From Candidatus Sulfopaludibacter sp. SbA3 (lineage in GTDB: Bacteria; Acidobacteriota; Terriglobia; Bryobacterales; Bryobacteraceae), in NCBI GenBank assembly GCA_945893365.1, contig CAMDED010000063.1, forward strand, positions 1 to 40,101: 40,101 nt of DNA, written 5' to 3'. The notes beneath the pieces are model-generated. The model was not told the origin of the DNA. It searched no databases and saw nothing but the letters and a program-made list of their open reading frames with translations. Position 1 is the stretch's first letter; each line of letters opens with the position of its first letter. Shown here one piece after another: positions 16,695 to 25,500 of this stretch. The translations under genes and the position numbers were made by a program.

Positions 16695-18392
16695 GTGGAC
16701 TCCTTGAGCGCCGCTCGATCGAAGATCCCGCTATTCTGGATGGTGATGGCCTCGCTCTCCGCCGCACCACCCGATTCTTCCGAGATTTCACGCTTGCGGA
16801 GCATGTCCTCGCGATTCGCGCCCAGCGAGATCCGCGTCGACACGAGCGGGCTCGACGCGGGCAACCGGGCCGCGCTCGCGAAACTGCTCGAGGCCGCGCA
16901 CGTCATCGACGACATTTTTCTCACTCAGCGGTGGAGCGGGAATCGCGATCTCTGGAGACGTCTGCGCGCCGATTCAAGCGAGACCGGGAAGGCTCGTCTC
17001 CATTACTTCTGGCTGAACAAAGGCCCGTGGTCGGACCTCGACGAACATGCCGCGTTCCTGACGGGCGTACCGGCAAGGAAGTTGCCCGGCGCCAATTTTT
17101 ACCCCGAAGACATGACGCGGGCGGAGTTCGACACCTGGGTGAGAACCTTGCCGAAAACGGAGCGCGAGAAGGCGGAGGGATTCTTTCACGTCATCCGCCG
17201 CGATGCGAAGACGCGCGCTTTGAGAGCCGTGCCCTACAGCCGCGAATATGGCCCGGACCTTCAGCGCGCCGCGAGGCTGCTGCGCGAGGCGGCCGCATCG
17301 ACCGGGAATGCGTCGCTAAAGAAATTTCTCGCTCTTCGCGCGGATGCGTTTCTGAGCGACGACTACTACGCAAGCGACGTTGCATGGATGGATCTCGACG
17401 CGCCGCTCGACATCACGATCGGGCCGTATGAGACCTACAACGACGAGATATTGGGCTATAAAGCGGGTTTCGAAGCCTACGTGAATCTGCGCGACGACAA
17501 GGAAAGCGAAAAGCTGCGGTTCTTCGCGGATCATCTGCAGGCGGTGGAGGACAACCTTCCGATCGACGCGAAGTACCGCAATCCGAAGCTGGCGGCGTCG
17601 GCTCCCATTCGCGTGGTGAATGAGATTTTCGCGTCGGGCGACGGCGATCATGGCGTGCGCACGGCCGCCTACAATCTGCCGAACGACGAGCGGGTCGTTC
17701 GGGAGAAGGGCAGCAAGCGCGTGATGCTCAAGAACGTCCAGGAAGCGAAATTCCGCAGTACTCTGCTTCCCATCGCCGGCCGGATGCTGGCCGCGAACGT
17801 GCGCGCGGAGCTTAGTTTCGATGCGTTCTTTACGCATATTCTGGCCCACGAGTTAAGCCACGGGATTGGACCGCACCGGATTCAGACCGGCGGCCGGACC
17901 TCGACGCCCCGTCAGGAATTGAAGGAGCTCTACAGCGCGATCGAGGAAGCGAAAGCGGATGCGACCGGATTGTTCATGCTGCAATTGTTGGCCGATCGCG
18001 GGCATCTTCCGCGGTTCCAGCCGAGAGCGGTGTATACCACGTTCGTGGCGTCGGCGTTCCGTACGCTCCGGTTCGGCCTGCATGAAGCGCATGGCAAGGG
18101 AATGGCGGTTCAGTTCAACTATCTGCTCGACAAAGGGGCGATCGTGACGGCTCCGGACGGGACATTTGCGCCCGATCTTACTAAGTTTAAGTCCGCGGTG
18201 CGGGACTTGACGCGGGACCTGCTGACAATCGAAGCTACGGGCGACTACGCGGCGGCGAAGAGCATGTTGGACCGGCTGGCGGTAGTGCGGCCACCCCTTG
18301 CGGCTGCCTTTGAAAAGCTCAAGGATCTTCCCACGGACATCGAACCGCGGTTCGTGACCGCCAACGAAATCTACCGTAGAACGGATCCGTGA
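16695..18392 (+). CDS. M49 (dipeptidyl peptidase III)-like metallopeptidase, probably exported
   Basis: 565 residues from a GTG at 16695. The N-terminus (SKIPLFWMVMASLSAAPP) looks like a signal peptide, although a TTG or internal ATG start is possible. The zinc motif HELSHG is at 385-390, preceded by 'FDAFFTHILA'. The second motif EEAKAD is at 417-422, as in the HExxH...EExxA/RxD/E arrangement of the DPP III family. The body includes 'DAPLDITIGPYETYNDEILGYKAGFEAYV', typical of bacterial M49-like proteins. Eukaryotic DPP III has HELLGH (one residue more); the five-residue form is known in some bacterial members. Likely cuts dipeptides or acts on oligopeptides. Six bases separate it from the FecR gene. 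Confidence 0.82.
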   Translation: MDSLSAARSKIPLFWMVMASLSAAPPDSSEISRLRSMSSRFAPSEIRVDTSGLDAGNRAALAKLLEAAHVIDDIFLTQRWSGNRDLWRRLRADSSETGKARLHYFWLNKGPWSDLDEHAAFLTGVPARKLPGANFYPEDMTRAEFDTWVRTLPKTEREKAEGFFHVIRRDAKTRALRAVPYSREYGPDLQRAARLLREAAASTGNASLKKFLALRADAFLSDDYYASDVAWMDLDAPLDITIGPYETYNDEILGYKAGFEAYVNLRDDKESEKLRFFADHLQAVEDNLPIDAKYRNPKLAASAPIRVVNEIFASGDGDHGVRTAAYNLPNDERVVREKGSKRVMLKNVQEAKFRSTLLPIAGRMLAANVRAELSFDAFFTHILAHELSHGIGPHRIQTGGRTSTPRQELKELYSAIEEAKADATGLFMLQLLADRGHLPRFQPRAVYTTFVASAFRTLRFGLHEAHGKGMAVQFNYLLDKGAIVTAPDGTFAPDLTKFKSAVRDLTRDLLTIEATGDYAAAKSMLDRLAVVRPPLAAAFEKLKDLPTDIEPRFVTANEIYRRTDP

Positions 18393-18714
18393 GCGCCTCG
18401 GCAAGGATGTCGAGCGGTTTTCGAACCTGGAGTCGGGGCGGACGGCGGCAATGGATTCGCGCTAACGCTCGATCTCATTTCCCGCGTGCCGCGCCGGCCC
18501 TGAATCCGGGCGCAACGAGCGTGCCGGCTATCGGCTGCGGGTTTGGCGATTGCACGCTGAAGTTGAACGAGGATCTCCCGCCGATTCGCGAGGCGACGCC
18601 GATCGGCTTGAGTATTCCGATGATCGAGCGCTCGAAGCCGCGGACGGCCGGACGCGTGCTCGGCATTCGCCTGGAACCCCCTCCTTCTCTCCGGCGTGCA
18701 AGAATGGAATATCC
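18393..18714. other. No recognisable gene
   Basis: About 320 bases before the DUF1080 gene. Both strands have open frames (for example plus 18389-18718) because the DNA is GC-rich. None resembles a family or has a ribosome site. It should hold the DUF1080 promoter, but no strong element is seen. Confidence 0.5.
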
Positions 18715-19506
18715 GTGAGAACTCTTTGCGCAATCCTTCTCTTCGCGTCCGCCGCCGCGGCACAACACAACCAACTGACTCAAAAGGAAAAGGCGGAGGG
18801 CTGGACGCTGCTTTTCGACGGCAAGAGCTTTGACGGCTGGGAAGATCCGACTCGAAAGACGCCTCCCGGCGATTCTTTCGTCATTGCCGACGGCTGCCTT
18901 ATGGCAACCCGCAAGCCGCGCTTCAACGAAGATCTCTTCACGCGGGAGCGGTTCGAAAACTTCGAACTTGTCTTCGACTGGCGCATTTCCGAGGCCGGCA
19001 ACAGCGGCGTGAAGTACCGCATCCAGGACCACCTCTGGGTCGACGACCCTCCCGGGACGAAGTTTGAAGATCAGGTGGCGCTCGCCTACAAGAACCGCGT
19101 CACGAAGCGTCCGGAGAAAGGGCACGATTACGTCGTCGGCTTCGAGTATCAATGCATCGACGACGAGGGGCACCCGGATGGCCGCCGCGGCGGAAGTCAC
19201 GGTTCGGGCGCGCTTTACGACACCGTGGCGCCGGTCACGCGGGCGGCGAAGCCGGTAGGCGAATTTAATTCGTCGCGTCTCCTCGTGAACGGAAGCCACG
19301 TGGAACACTGGCTTAACGGGGTAAAGGTAGTGGACGCCGATCTGAGTTCGAGCGTCGTCGCCTTGAGCGCGGCGAAGCGTTGGGGTCCGGATTCGAAGGT
19401 CTACGAGCTCCTCGTGAAGCAGCCGGTGAAGCGCGGCCGGATTTCGCTTCAGAACCACAATGACGACGCTTGGTTCCGCAACCTCAAGATCCGGACGCTG
19501 AGGTAG
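18715..19506 (+). CDS. Exported 3-keto-disaccharide hydrolase family (DUF1080) protein
   Basis: 263 residues from a GTG at 18715 that begins a signal peptide (RTLCAILLFASAAAAQ). The DUF1080 concanavalin-like beta-sandwich is recognised by 'EGWTLLFDGKSFDGWEDP', 'FVIADGCLMATRKPRF', 'TRERFENFELVFDWRISEAGNSGVKYR', 'GFEYQCIDDEGHPDG', 'GALYDTVAP', 'VNGSHVEHWLNGVKVV' and the end 'GRISLQNHNDDAWFRNLKIRTL'. Known members hydrolyse 3-keto-glycosides or bind glycans. The next upstream ATG (18704) is out of frame. Its last 23 bases overlap the end of the convergent acyl-CoA synthetase gene. Confidence 0.9.
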   Translation: MRTLCAILLFASAAAAQHNQLTQKEKAEGWTLLFDGKSFDGWEDPTRKTPPGDSFVIADGCLMATRKPRFNEDLFTRERFENFELVFDWRISEAGNSGVKYRIQDHLWVDDPPGTKFEDQVALAYKNRVTKRPEKGHDYVVGFEYQCIDDEGHPDGRRGGSHGSGALYDTVAPVTRAAKPVGEFNSSRLLVNGSHVEHWLNGVKVVDADLSSSVVALSAAKRWGPDSKVYELLVKQPVKRGRISLQNHNDDAWFRNLKIRTLR

Positions 19507-20920
19507 CGGATGGAAGCAGGTGCTTCTGGATCTTTCCAAGAGCGGTGCGCGGCAGCTTGTCCACCGCGATGAACGCGCGCGGTACTTTGAACGACGCAAG
19601 GGCCGCGCGGCACTTCGCCTCCGTCGCTTCCGCGTCGAACCCGGCGCCCGCCACGATGTACGCCACCGGTACCTCGCCCCGCACGCGGTCCGCCACGCCC
19701 GCGACCGCGGCCTCCTTCACACCCTCCTGCCCGCACAGAAACTCCTCGATCTCGCGCGGGTAGATGTTGAAGCCTCCGGAAATGATCAGGTCGCTCTTGC
19801 GGCCCTGCAGGGTGTAGTAGCCGTCCGCCGCCCGCACCGCGATATCGCCGGTGCGAAAGTAACCATCCGCGAACGCCGCGTCCGTGGCTTCTTCGCGCCT
19901 CCAGTATCCTGGGAATACGTTCGGTCCCTTGACGTACAGCTCACCGCTTTGTCCGTCGGCAACGCACAGGCCATCGGGATCGAGCACGCGCGCCGAGACG
20001 CCGGGAAACGGCAGTCCTACCGTTCCCGCGCGCCGTTCGCCCACGTAGGGATTTCCCATGTTCATCAGCGTCTCCGTCATCCCGTATCGTTCCAGGATGC
20101 GGTGGCCGTAACGCGCTTCGAAATCCTCCAGCACCTGCGCGGGCAATGGAGCGGAACCGGACACAAACAACCTCATGAACGCGCCGATTTCACAGGCGGC
20201 TTCCGCGGGCAGATCGAGCAGCCGCACGTAAATCGTGGGCACTCCGAAGAAAAGAGTGGGACGGAAGTCGAGGAACTCCGAGGCCGCCTTCCGATGCTCA
20301 AACCGCTCCAGCATCCTCACGCGGCAACCCGAGATCAGCCACGTGTGCAAACCGTTGCCGAGTCCGTGGACGTGAAACAGAGGGATCGCGAGCAGGAGGC
20401 GGTCGGCTTCGCCGATCTGCCAGCACGTGATCAGGTTCAGCGCGTTCGTGGCCAGGTTGTTGTGCGTGATCACCGCGCCTTTCGAAGCCCCCGTGGTTCC
20501 GGAAGTGTAAATGATGCCCGCGGGAGCGTCCCCGTCGAGCGCGGGAGCCGCCGGCCGGTCCGCGGGAAGCGCAGCCGCTTCACGAGCGAGTTCCGCCGCC
20601 TCGGATGCCGTCACCAGGAGACGCGGTTCCGCATCGCTTACGATGTGCGCAACCTCGCGATCCTTGTACAAGACGTTCACGGGCACGAAAATCACGCCCG
20701 TTTTCAGACAGGCGAGATAGAGATCGATCATCTCGACGCAGTTGGCGAGTTGCACGCACAAACGGCCGCCTTGCTCGAAGCCGCGCGCGGTGAGCGCCCT
20801 CGCCATTCGATTGGCGCGGGCATCCATCTCCCCGAACGTGTAGCTTGCGCCTTCGAACTCGAGCGCCGTCTTGCCGCCTCGGCCCAAAAGAGAGAGATCG
20901 AACAGATTTATCAGATTCAT
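19484..20920 (-). CDS. AMP-forming acyl-CoA synthetase (ANL superfamily, malonyl-CoA synthetase-like)
   Basis: 478 residues; a cytoplasmic ANL ligase. Visible motifs: the P-loop 'IIYTSGTTGASKGAVITHNN', 'LLLAIPLFHVHGLGNGLHTW', 'MRLFVSGSAPLPAQVLEDFE', 'ILERYGMTETLMNMGNPY', 'GELYVKGPNVFPGYW', 'YFRTGDIAVRAADGYYTLQG' and the hinge 'RKSDLIISGGFNIYPREIEE', with the catalytic lysine in 'PRTALGKIQKHLL'. It activates a carboxylic acid to its CoA thioester. The compact N-terminus and overall motifs resemble malonyl-CoA synthetase (MatB), but the substrate cannot be fixed by reading. It follows mutM by 7 bases, on the same strand, so it is probably in the same transcript. Confidence 0.9.
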   Translation of the reverse strand: MNLINLFDLSLLGRGGKTALEFEGASYTFGEMDARANRMARALTARGFEQGGRLCVQLANCVEMIDLYLACLKTGVIFVPVNVLYKDREVAHIVSDAEPRLLVTASEAAELAREAAALPADRPAAPALDGDAPAGIIYTSGTTGASKGAVITHNNLATNALNLITCWQIGEADRLLLAIPLFHVHGLGNGLHTWLISGCRVRMLERFEHRKAASEFLDFRPTLFFGVPTIYVRLLDLPAEAACEIGAFMRLFVSGSAPLPAQVLEDFEARYGHRILERYGMTETLMNMGNPYVGERRAGTVGLPFPGVSARVLDPDGLCVADGQSGELYVKGPNVFPGYWRREEATDAAFADGYFRTGDIAVRAADGYYTLQGRKSDLIISGGFNIYPREIEEFLCGQEGVKEAAVAGVADRVRGEVPVAYIVAGAGFDAEATEAKCRAALASFKVPRAFIAVDKLPRTALGKIQKHLLPSATSASGS

Positions 20921-20927
20921 GTGGAAT

Positions 20928-21734
20928 CTAGCTCCGCTGGCATCGTGGACAGAAATGCGTCCCGCGTTGCGCCAGCAAGATCCGCCGGATGGGCGTGCCG
21001 CAGACGACGCACGGTTCGCCATCCTTTTGGTAGACGCGATGCCGTAACTGGAAACTGCCGCGCTCGCCATCGGCGTCGACGTAGTCCGAGATGGAAGATC
21101 CGCGGCCCGCGATCGATTCCTCGAGAGTTTCGACGATCGCCCCCAGCAGCCGCCGCGCGCGCTCGCGGCTCAGGCGGCTCGCGACTGCGCGTGGATGAAT
21201 GCGCGCCCGGAACAGCGCCTCGTCGCAATAAATATTGCCTAGGCCGCGAAGGAACGCCTGATTCAAGAGCAGCGGCTTGATCTTCGTCGCGCGCCCGCGC
21301 AGGCGTTCCAGAAACTCGTCGGCGCCGATCTCGAGCGGATCGGGTCCAAGCGCGGCTGCGCGCTCCGGAAGCCCACGCCCCTCCTTGACTTCGAGGCGTC
21401 CGAACTGGCGTATATCGTCGTACAATAGCGACCCCTGGTCGAGCGTAAAGATCGCGTGCGTGTGGCGGCCGGGCTCAGCCGCCGCGTCCAGCAACAGCTT
21501 CCCCGTCATGCCGAGGTGAACGATCAGATTCGCGCCGCGATCAAGCTCAAACACAATGAACTTTCCGTGCCGCCGCACGGCCCCGATGCGGGCGCCGGCC
21601 AGCCGCGCCGATGCGGTCTCCGCGTCTCCCCGCAGCACACGGGCGCAGCGGAACTCCGCGTTCAGGATCAGCCGTCCTTTGAGACGCGGCGCGAGCGACC
21701 GCACGATGGTTTCGACTTCGGGAAGTTCCGGCAA
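20928..21734 (-). CDS. mutM: Formamidopyrimidine-DNA glycosylase (Fpg/MutM)
   Basis: 268 residues. This base-excision repair enzyme removes 8-oxoguanine and formamidopyrimidines and cuts the abasic site by beta,delta-elimination. I start at a TTG (21734), because the catalytic N-terminal proline must directly follow the initiator Met; that codon gives M-P-E-L-P-E-V-E-T. Other evidence: 'MTGKLLLD' (beta-hairpin Lys), 'HAIFTLDQGSLLYDDIRQFG', 'LGNIYCDEALFRARIHP' helix-two-turn-helix, and a C-terminal zinc finger (CVVC...FCPRC). A longer in-frame ATG at 21815 would bury the proline and is rejected. One base separates it from the stop of the Rieske-like gene. Confidence 0.95.
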   Translation of the reverse strand: MPELPEVETIVRSLAPRLKGRLILNAEFRCARVLRGDAETASARLAGARIGAVRRHGKFIVFELDRGANLIVHLGMTGKLLLDAAAEPGRHTHAIFTLDQGSLLYDDIRQFGRLEVKEGRGLPERAAALGPDPLEIGADEFLERLRGRATKIKPLLLNQAFLRGLGNIYCDEALFRARIHPRAVASRLSRERARRLLGAIVETLEESIAGRGSSISDYVDADGERGSFQLRHRVYQKDGEPCVVCGTPIRRILLAQRGTHFCPRCQRS

Positions 21735-21735
21735 G

Positions 21736-22041
21736 CTAGTACACTTGAACCAGGATATCCCCGTCTTCGATTCGCGGCCGGTAGACGGAAATCGCCTGCG
21801 CAGGGTTGTGAACATTGACTTCCGTGCGGCAATCCCACTCCCACATGCGCCACGGACAGGTGAGCACGCGCCCGTGCAGTTCGCCGTGGCCGAGAGGCCC
21901 GCCGCGATGCGGGCCGATCCCGTCGACGGCGTGGATCTCGCCGTCCACGCCGCGGATCGCGAGGGTCCGTCCCAGCGCCTCCACTTCCATCGCCGAACCC
22001 GGGGCGAGGTTCGACTTCGCGCCAGCGTTCACTGTTAGCAT
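21736..22041 (-). CDS. Rieske-type ferredoxin-like protein with two iron ligands missing
   Basis: 101 residues from ATG 22041; AAGGAG lies 11 bases upstream. It has the Rieske fold signatures 'GRTLAIRGVDGEIHAVDGIG', 'PHRGGPLGHGELHGRVLTCPW', 'WEWDCRTE' and 'ISVYRPRIEDGDILVQV'. A normal Rieske cluster uses C-x-H...C-x2-H, for example 'CPHRGGPL' and 'CPWHGW'. Here the first cysteine is Gly43 and the last histidine is Arg65; only His45 and Cys62 remain. A standard 2Fe-2S cluster is therefore unlikely. It may bind another cofactor or have lost the cluster. It starts inside the end of a small ORF and ends just before mutM. Confidence 0.8.
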   Translation of the reverse strand: MLTVNAGAKSNLAPGSAMEVEALGRTLAIRGVDGEIHAVDGIGPHRGGPLGHGELHGRVLTCPWRMWEWDCRTEVNVHNPAQAISVYRPRIEDGDILVQVY

Positions 22042-22130
22042 GGCCGGCAAATCTCCTTGGCGCTGCCGATGAGCATAACGGCGTTGACCTCGCCGGTGGC
22101 GCACTTGCGGGTGCTCGGAGCCAGCTTCAT
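22035..22130 (-). CDS. Small ORF (31 aa) overlapping the Rieske-like gene start
   Basis: A 31-residue frame beginning with an ATG at 22130, preceded by AGAAG. It has three cysteines, 'STRKC', 'EIC' and 'RPC'. It ends in TAA with the Rieske-like ATG nested in its last codons (ATGCTAA, 7-base overlap), the arrangement of a coupled gene. No family is recognised. It could be a real small protein or a leader peptide, or chance. Confidence 0.3.
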   Translation of the reverse strand: MKLAPSTRKCATGEVNAVMLIGSAKEICRPC

Positions 22131-22546
22131 CGGATCTTCTATTTTAGATCAAAGCGAACGAAATGGCAGTTGGGGGTTGGACGAAGATCCGCCGATCTAC
22201 AAATCGAATTGTGACGGAGAGCCTTGTCAAGGGCCCGGACGATTTCACCACATGCCGCGACGATCTTGCCTGGCCACGCGCTGCGCGTCGAAGTGGCTGG
22301 TAGTTCGTTTCCGAGGTTTCGACCGCAATCTCCACACCGGCGAAGGCCCAAGCGGAACGCGAAAACAGGTCAGTGTCCAAGAGGTCTATCAGCGCCGAAC
22401 CGCCGTTTCGCGCCTCCAATTACCGGTCTTGCCCTGAGGCGCTCGTGACGGTTCGTCCAGCGTAATGGACGGTCAGCCGTTCTCCCTTGAAACCAATCCC
22501 CGGGGCACGTACCCTAATACCAGCGCTAAAACTCATCACCTCGTCG
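22131..22546. other. No recognisable gene
   Basis: About 415 bases between the Rieske cluster and receptor 1. It is the divergent regulatory region for both. Short frames on the minus strand (about 22,139-22,419) contain cysteines and the segment DLLDTDLFSRSAWAF, but I recognise no family, and none has a ribosome site. Confidence 0.5.
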
Positions 22547-22561
22547 TGACTTTAACAGTCA
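22547..22561. promoter_or_regulatory. Inverted repeat before receptor 1
   Basis: TGACT TTAAC AGTCA (22547-22561) has perfect 5-base arms. It is 3 bases before the GGGAGG ribosome site (22565-22570) of the receptor 1 gene, so it may be a regulatory site or leader hairpin. Confidence 0.35.
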
Positions 22562-22575
22562 AAAGGGAGGATTTA

Positions 22576-25500
22576 ATGGTAAAGGCCACACAATTCGTTC
22601 CTCGCACCTGGTGGGGGATTGTTTCGCTCGCACTTCTTGTCAGTGGAGCCCTGGAAGGTCAAGTTTCACGGGGCACGATCCTGGGGACGGTTGTCGACCC
22701 GAGCGGGACCCGCGTTCCAAGAGCCCGCGTGACGGTTCGTCAGACCGCTACCAACTTCGATCGTTCAACCAGCACGGACGAACTGGGGGACTACGAACTG
22801 GTTGGACTTGCCGTGGGGCAGTATACGGTCGAGGTGGAAGCCGCTGGATTCAACCGGGAGTCTCGCACCAATATTAATCTGAGCGTGCAAAACCGGCTGC
22901 GCCTGGACTTTACCTTGAGGTTGGGCGCTGTCTCCGATACAGTCACCGTGGAGGGACAGGCGACACTTATCGAGGGTGAGAACTCAGCGCGCGGCCAGAT
23001 CATACAAAGCAAGACGATCGTCGACCTCCCCCTGAACGGGCGCGACTTCCTGGATCTGCCGCTGCTTTCCGCCGGTGTTAACGTCGGCGCGCCCGGCAAT
23101 GCGCAATCCAACTATTTCGACAAAACGATCGCCGCGAACGGCCAGCCTGCCGACTACAACGAATACTACATCGATGGGATCGTGAGTACGGTCCCGCTCG
23201 ACGCGCTGCCGGGGCCGAAGCAGTCGCCGGACTCCATTCAGGAATTCAAAGTGATGACCAGCACCTATTCGGCTGAGTTCGGAGGCAAGTCCGGCATTCA
23301 CTTGAACCTCATCTCCAAATCCGGGACCAATGCCTTGCATGGCTCCGTATTCGAGTTCATTCGCAACGACAAGCTGGATGCGAGGAATTTTTTCGCGCTG
23401 GGCAAGCCCCCGTTCCGCAGGAACAACTTCGGCGCGAGCGCCGGTGGCCCGATTCGCAAGGACAAGCTGTTTTTCTACGGCGCCTATGAGGGGACGCGTA
23501 TCCGGCAGGGCGTCACCCGTGTGAGCCGGGTTCCCACCGACGCCCAACTTAGCGGAAACCTCTCGTCGCTAGCGCAGCTTTACGATCCGTTCAGCAGCGC
23601 GCCCGATCCGGATCGGGCAGGCCAACGAATCCGCGCCCCGCTTGCGGGCAACATCATTCCCGCGAGCCGTCTCGATCCGATTACCACGAAGCTAGCCAGG
23701 CAGTTCTATCCAGCCCCGAATGCCCCGGACCCCGTTCGCAACTATGTATCTTCCCTCAGCCTCCAGACCAGCCCCGATATTTACACGGGCAAAATCGACT
23801 GGCGGGTGAAAGACAACCACACGGCATTTCTCAAGTACAGCATCAGCACCCGCCCCGCATACAACCCTGGGGCCTTCCCTCTGCTCGGTGGAGACAATCA
23901 GCTCGTGCGCCCGCAGCAAGCCGGAATGAGCGATACCTGGGTTGTGAGTCCGCGAACCGTGGCTGAGTTCAGTGTCGGCTACAGCCGCTTTATCGCCAAT
24001 TTCATTCAGCAAAATGTCGGTAAGGATATCGCGGGGGAAGCGGGGATTCTCGGCACGTCCAGAGATCCTTTTACCTTTGGAGCGCCCATTTTCGGCGTAT
24101 CCGATTTCGCCGGATTCGGAGATTTCGGATTCCGTCCGAACGTCGAAACCGACAATCAGTATCAGGGCCTGGCCAAGGTTTCACACCGGCGCGGCGCTCA
24201 CAGCCTCAAGGCCGGAATCGATTACCGAAAATTCGCCTGGCATCAGTTTACCGATGGCTCTTTTAACGGCAATTTTCAATTTACCGGGATCTTCACCACG
24301 CAGCGAACGTCGCTCGGTTCGAATAGCGGGCTGGCGGACATGTTGTTGGGCACGCCTGCCTCTGCAAGCGTGTCCGGCGGCGTCGATCGCGTCAGGATGT
24401 TTAGCTGGAGTCTGTATTCGTTCGTCACAGACGACTGGCAAGTGAGCCGTAACCTGACGCTGAACTTCGGGCTGCGCTGGGAGTTCAACCAGCCCTTCAC
24501 CGAAGCGCAGGACCGCTGGGTGTCCTTCAACCCGGCGACCGGCAAAGCGGTGTACCCACGAACGGCGAATACCTATGGCCGAACGATTCCCTTTCCGTTC
24601 GAACAGGCCGACCTGAAGGAGTTGTTCCACGCGCGGTACGGGAACTTTGCGCCTCGTTTCGGTTTCGCCTACCGCCCCTTCGGATCGAACCGGACAGCGG
24701 TGCGCGGCGGTTACGGCATCTACTTTAACAATCCCTTTTCAGTGGACCTGCTGAATGTGGGCGGCAATTTTCCCTGGCGGCTGACTCGCACCGTGATCTC
24801 CGATCCGGTGATTCCGCAACTGAACGTCCGCGATGCGCTCGTCAGCGGATCGCTCCCGCCGCTATTCAACATTATCTATTCGCACGAGCGCGAACGCCGC
24901 GAAGGGATCACGCAGCAGTGGTCTTTCGGGGTTCAGCAGGAGGTTTTCGGGGGCATTGCTCTCGACCTCAGCTACGTCGGGTCGAAGCGCGACCACGGAT
25001 TGATCTACGGCGTTCCCTTCAATCAGCCGGCTCCGGGCCCGGGAGCGGTCCAGCCCCGCCGCCCCTATCCTCAGTTCAACAACCTGACCGCCTATATGAC
25101 CAACGGTTCCGGCAGCTATCATTCGCTGCAGGCGCGTGTCGAGAAACGCTACTCCCGTAATTTGGGCATTCTAACCTCTTATACCTGGAGCAAGACCCTC
25201 GATGACAATGAGGGATTTGAGGGAAGCCGCCTGATCAGCCCATACAAGGAAAAGGGCCTCGGCAGCATGCATCGGGCTCACGTCTTCACCAGTGCGTTCA
25301 ACTACCTGCTGCCCTTCGGCAAGGGTCAGGCGATTTTGAATAGCGCCAATCCAGTAGTCGACGCGATTCTGGGCGGATGGCAGACGTCGGGCATTCTGAC
25401 GCTGCAGTCCGGCTCGCCATTCAACGCGGGAGTGGCTGGAGACCTCGCCGGATGCGGGTGTACGAATCGTCCTAACCGCATCGGCAGCGGCAACCTCGAA

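Noticed and set aside
16409-17431. A 340-residue arginine-rich plus-strand frame over the FecR and M49-like genes
   Set aside because: It is the second frame of two well supported genes, with extreme arginine content and no motif.
19520-21280. A 586-residue plus-strand open frame over the acyl-CoA synthetase and mutM genes
   Set aside because: It lies antisense to two certain genes and has no recognisable domain.
21736-21815. A longer mutM starting at ATG 21815
   Set aside because: Fpg needs proline as residue 2. Only the TTG at 21734 gives M-P-E-L-P-E, and the longer form would overlap the Rieske-like gene.
22139-22419. Cysteine-containing minus-strand frames before the Rieske cluster
   Set aside because: No ribosome site, no family resemblance and overlapping frames of equal quality.
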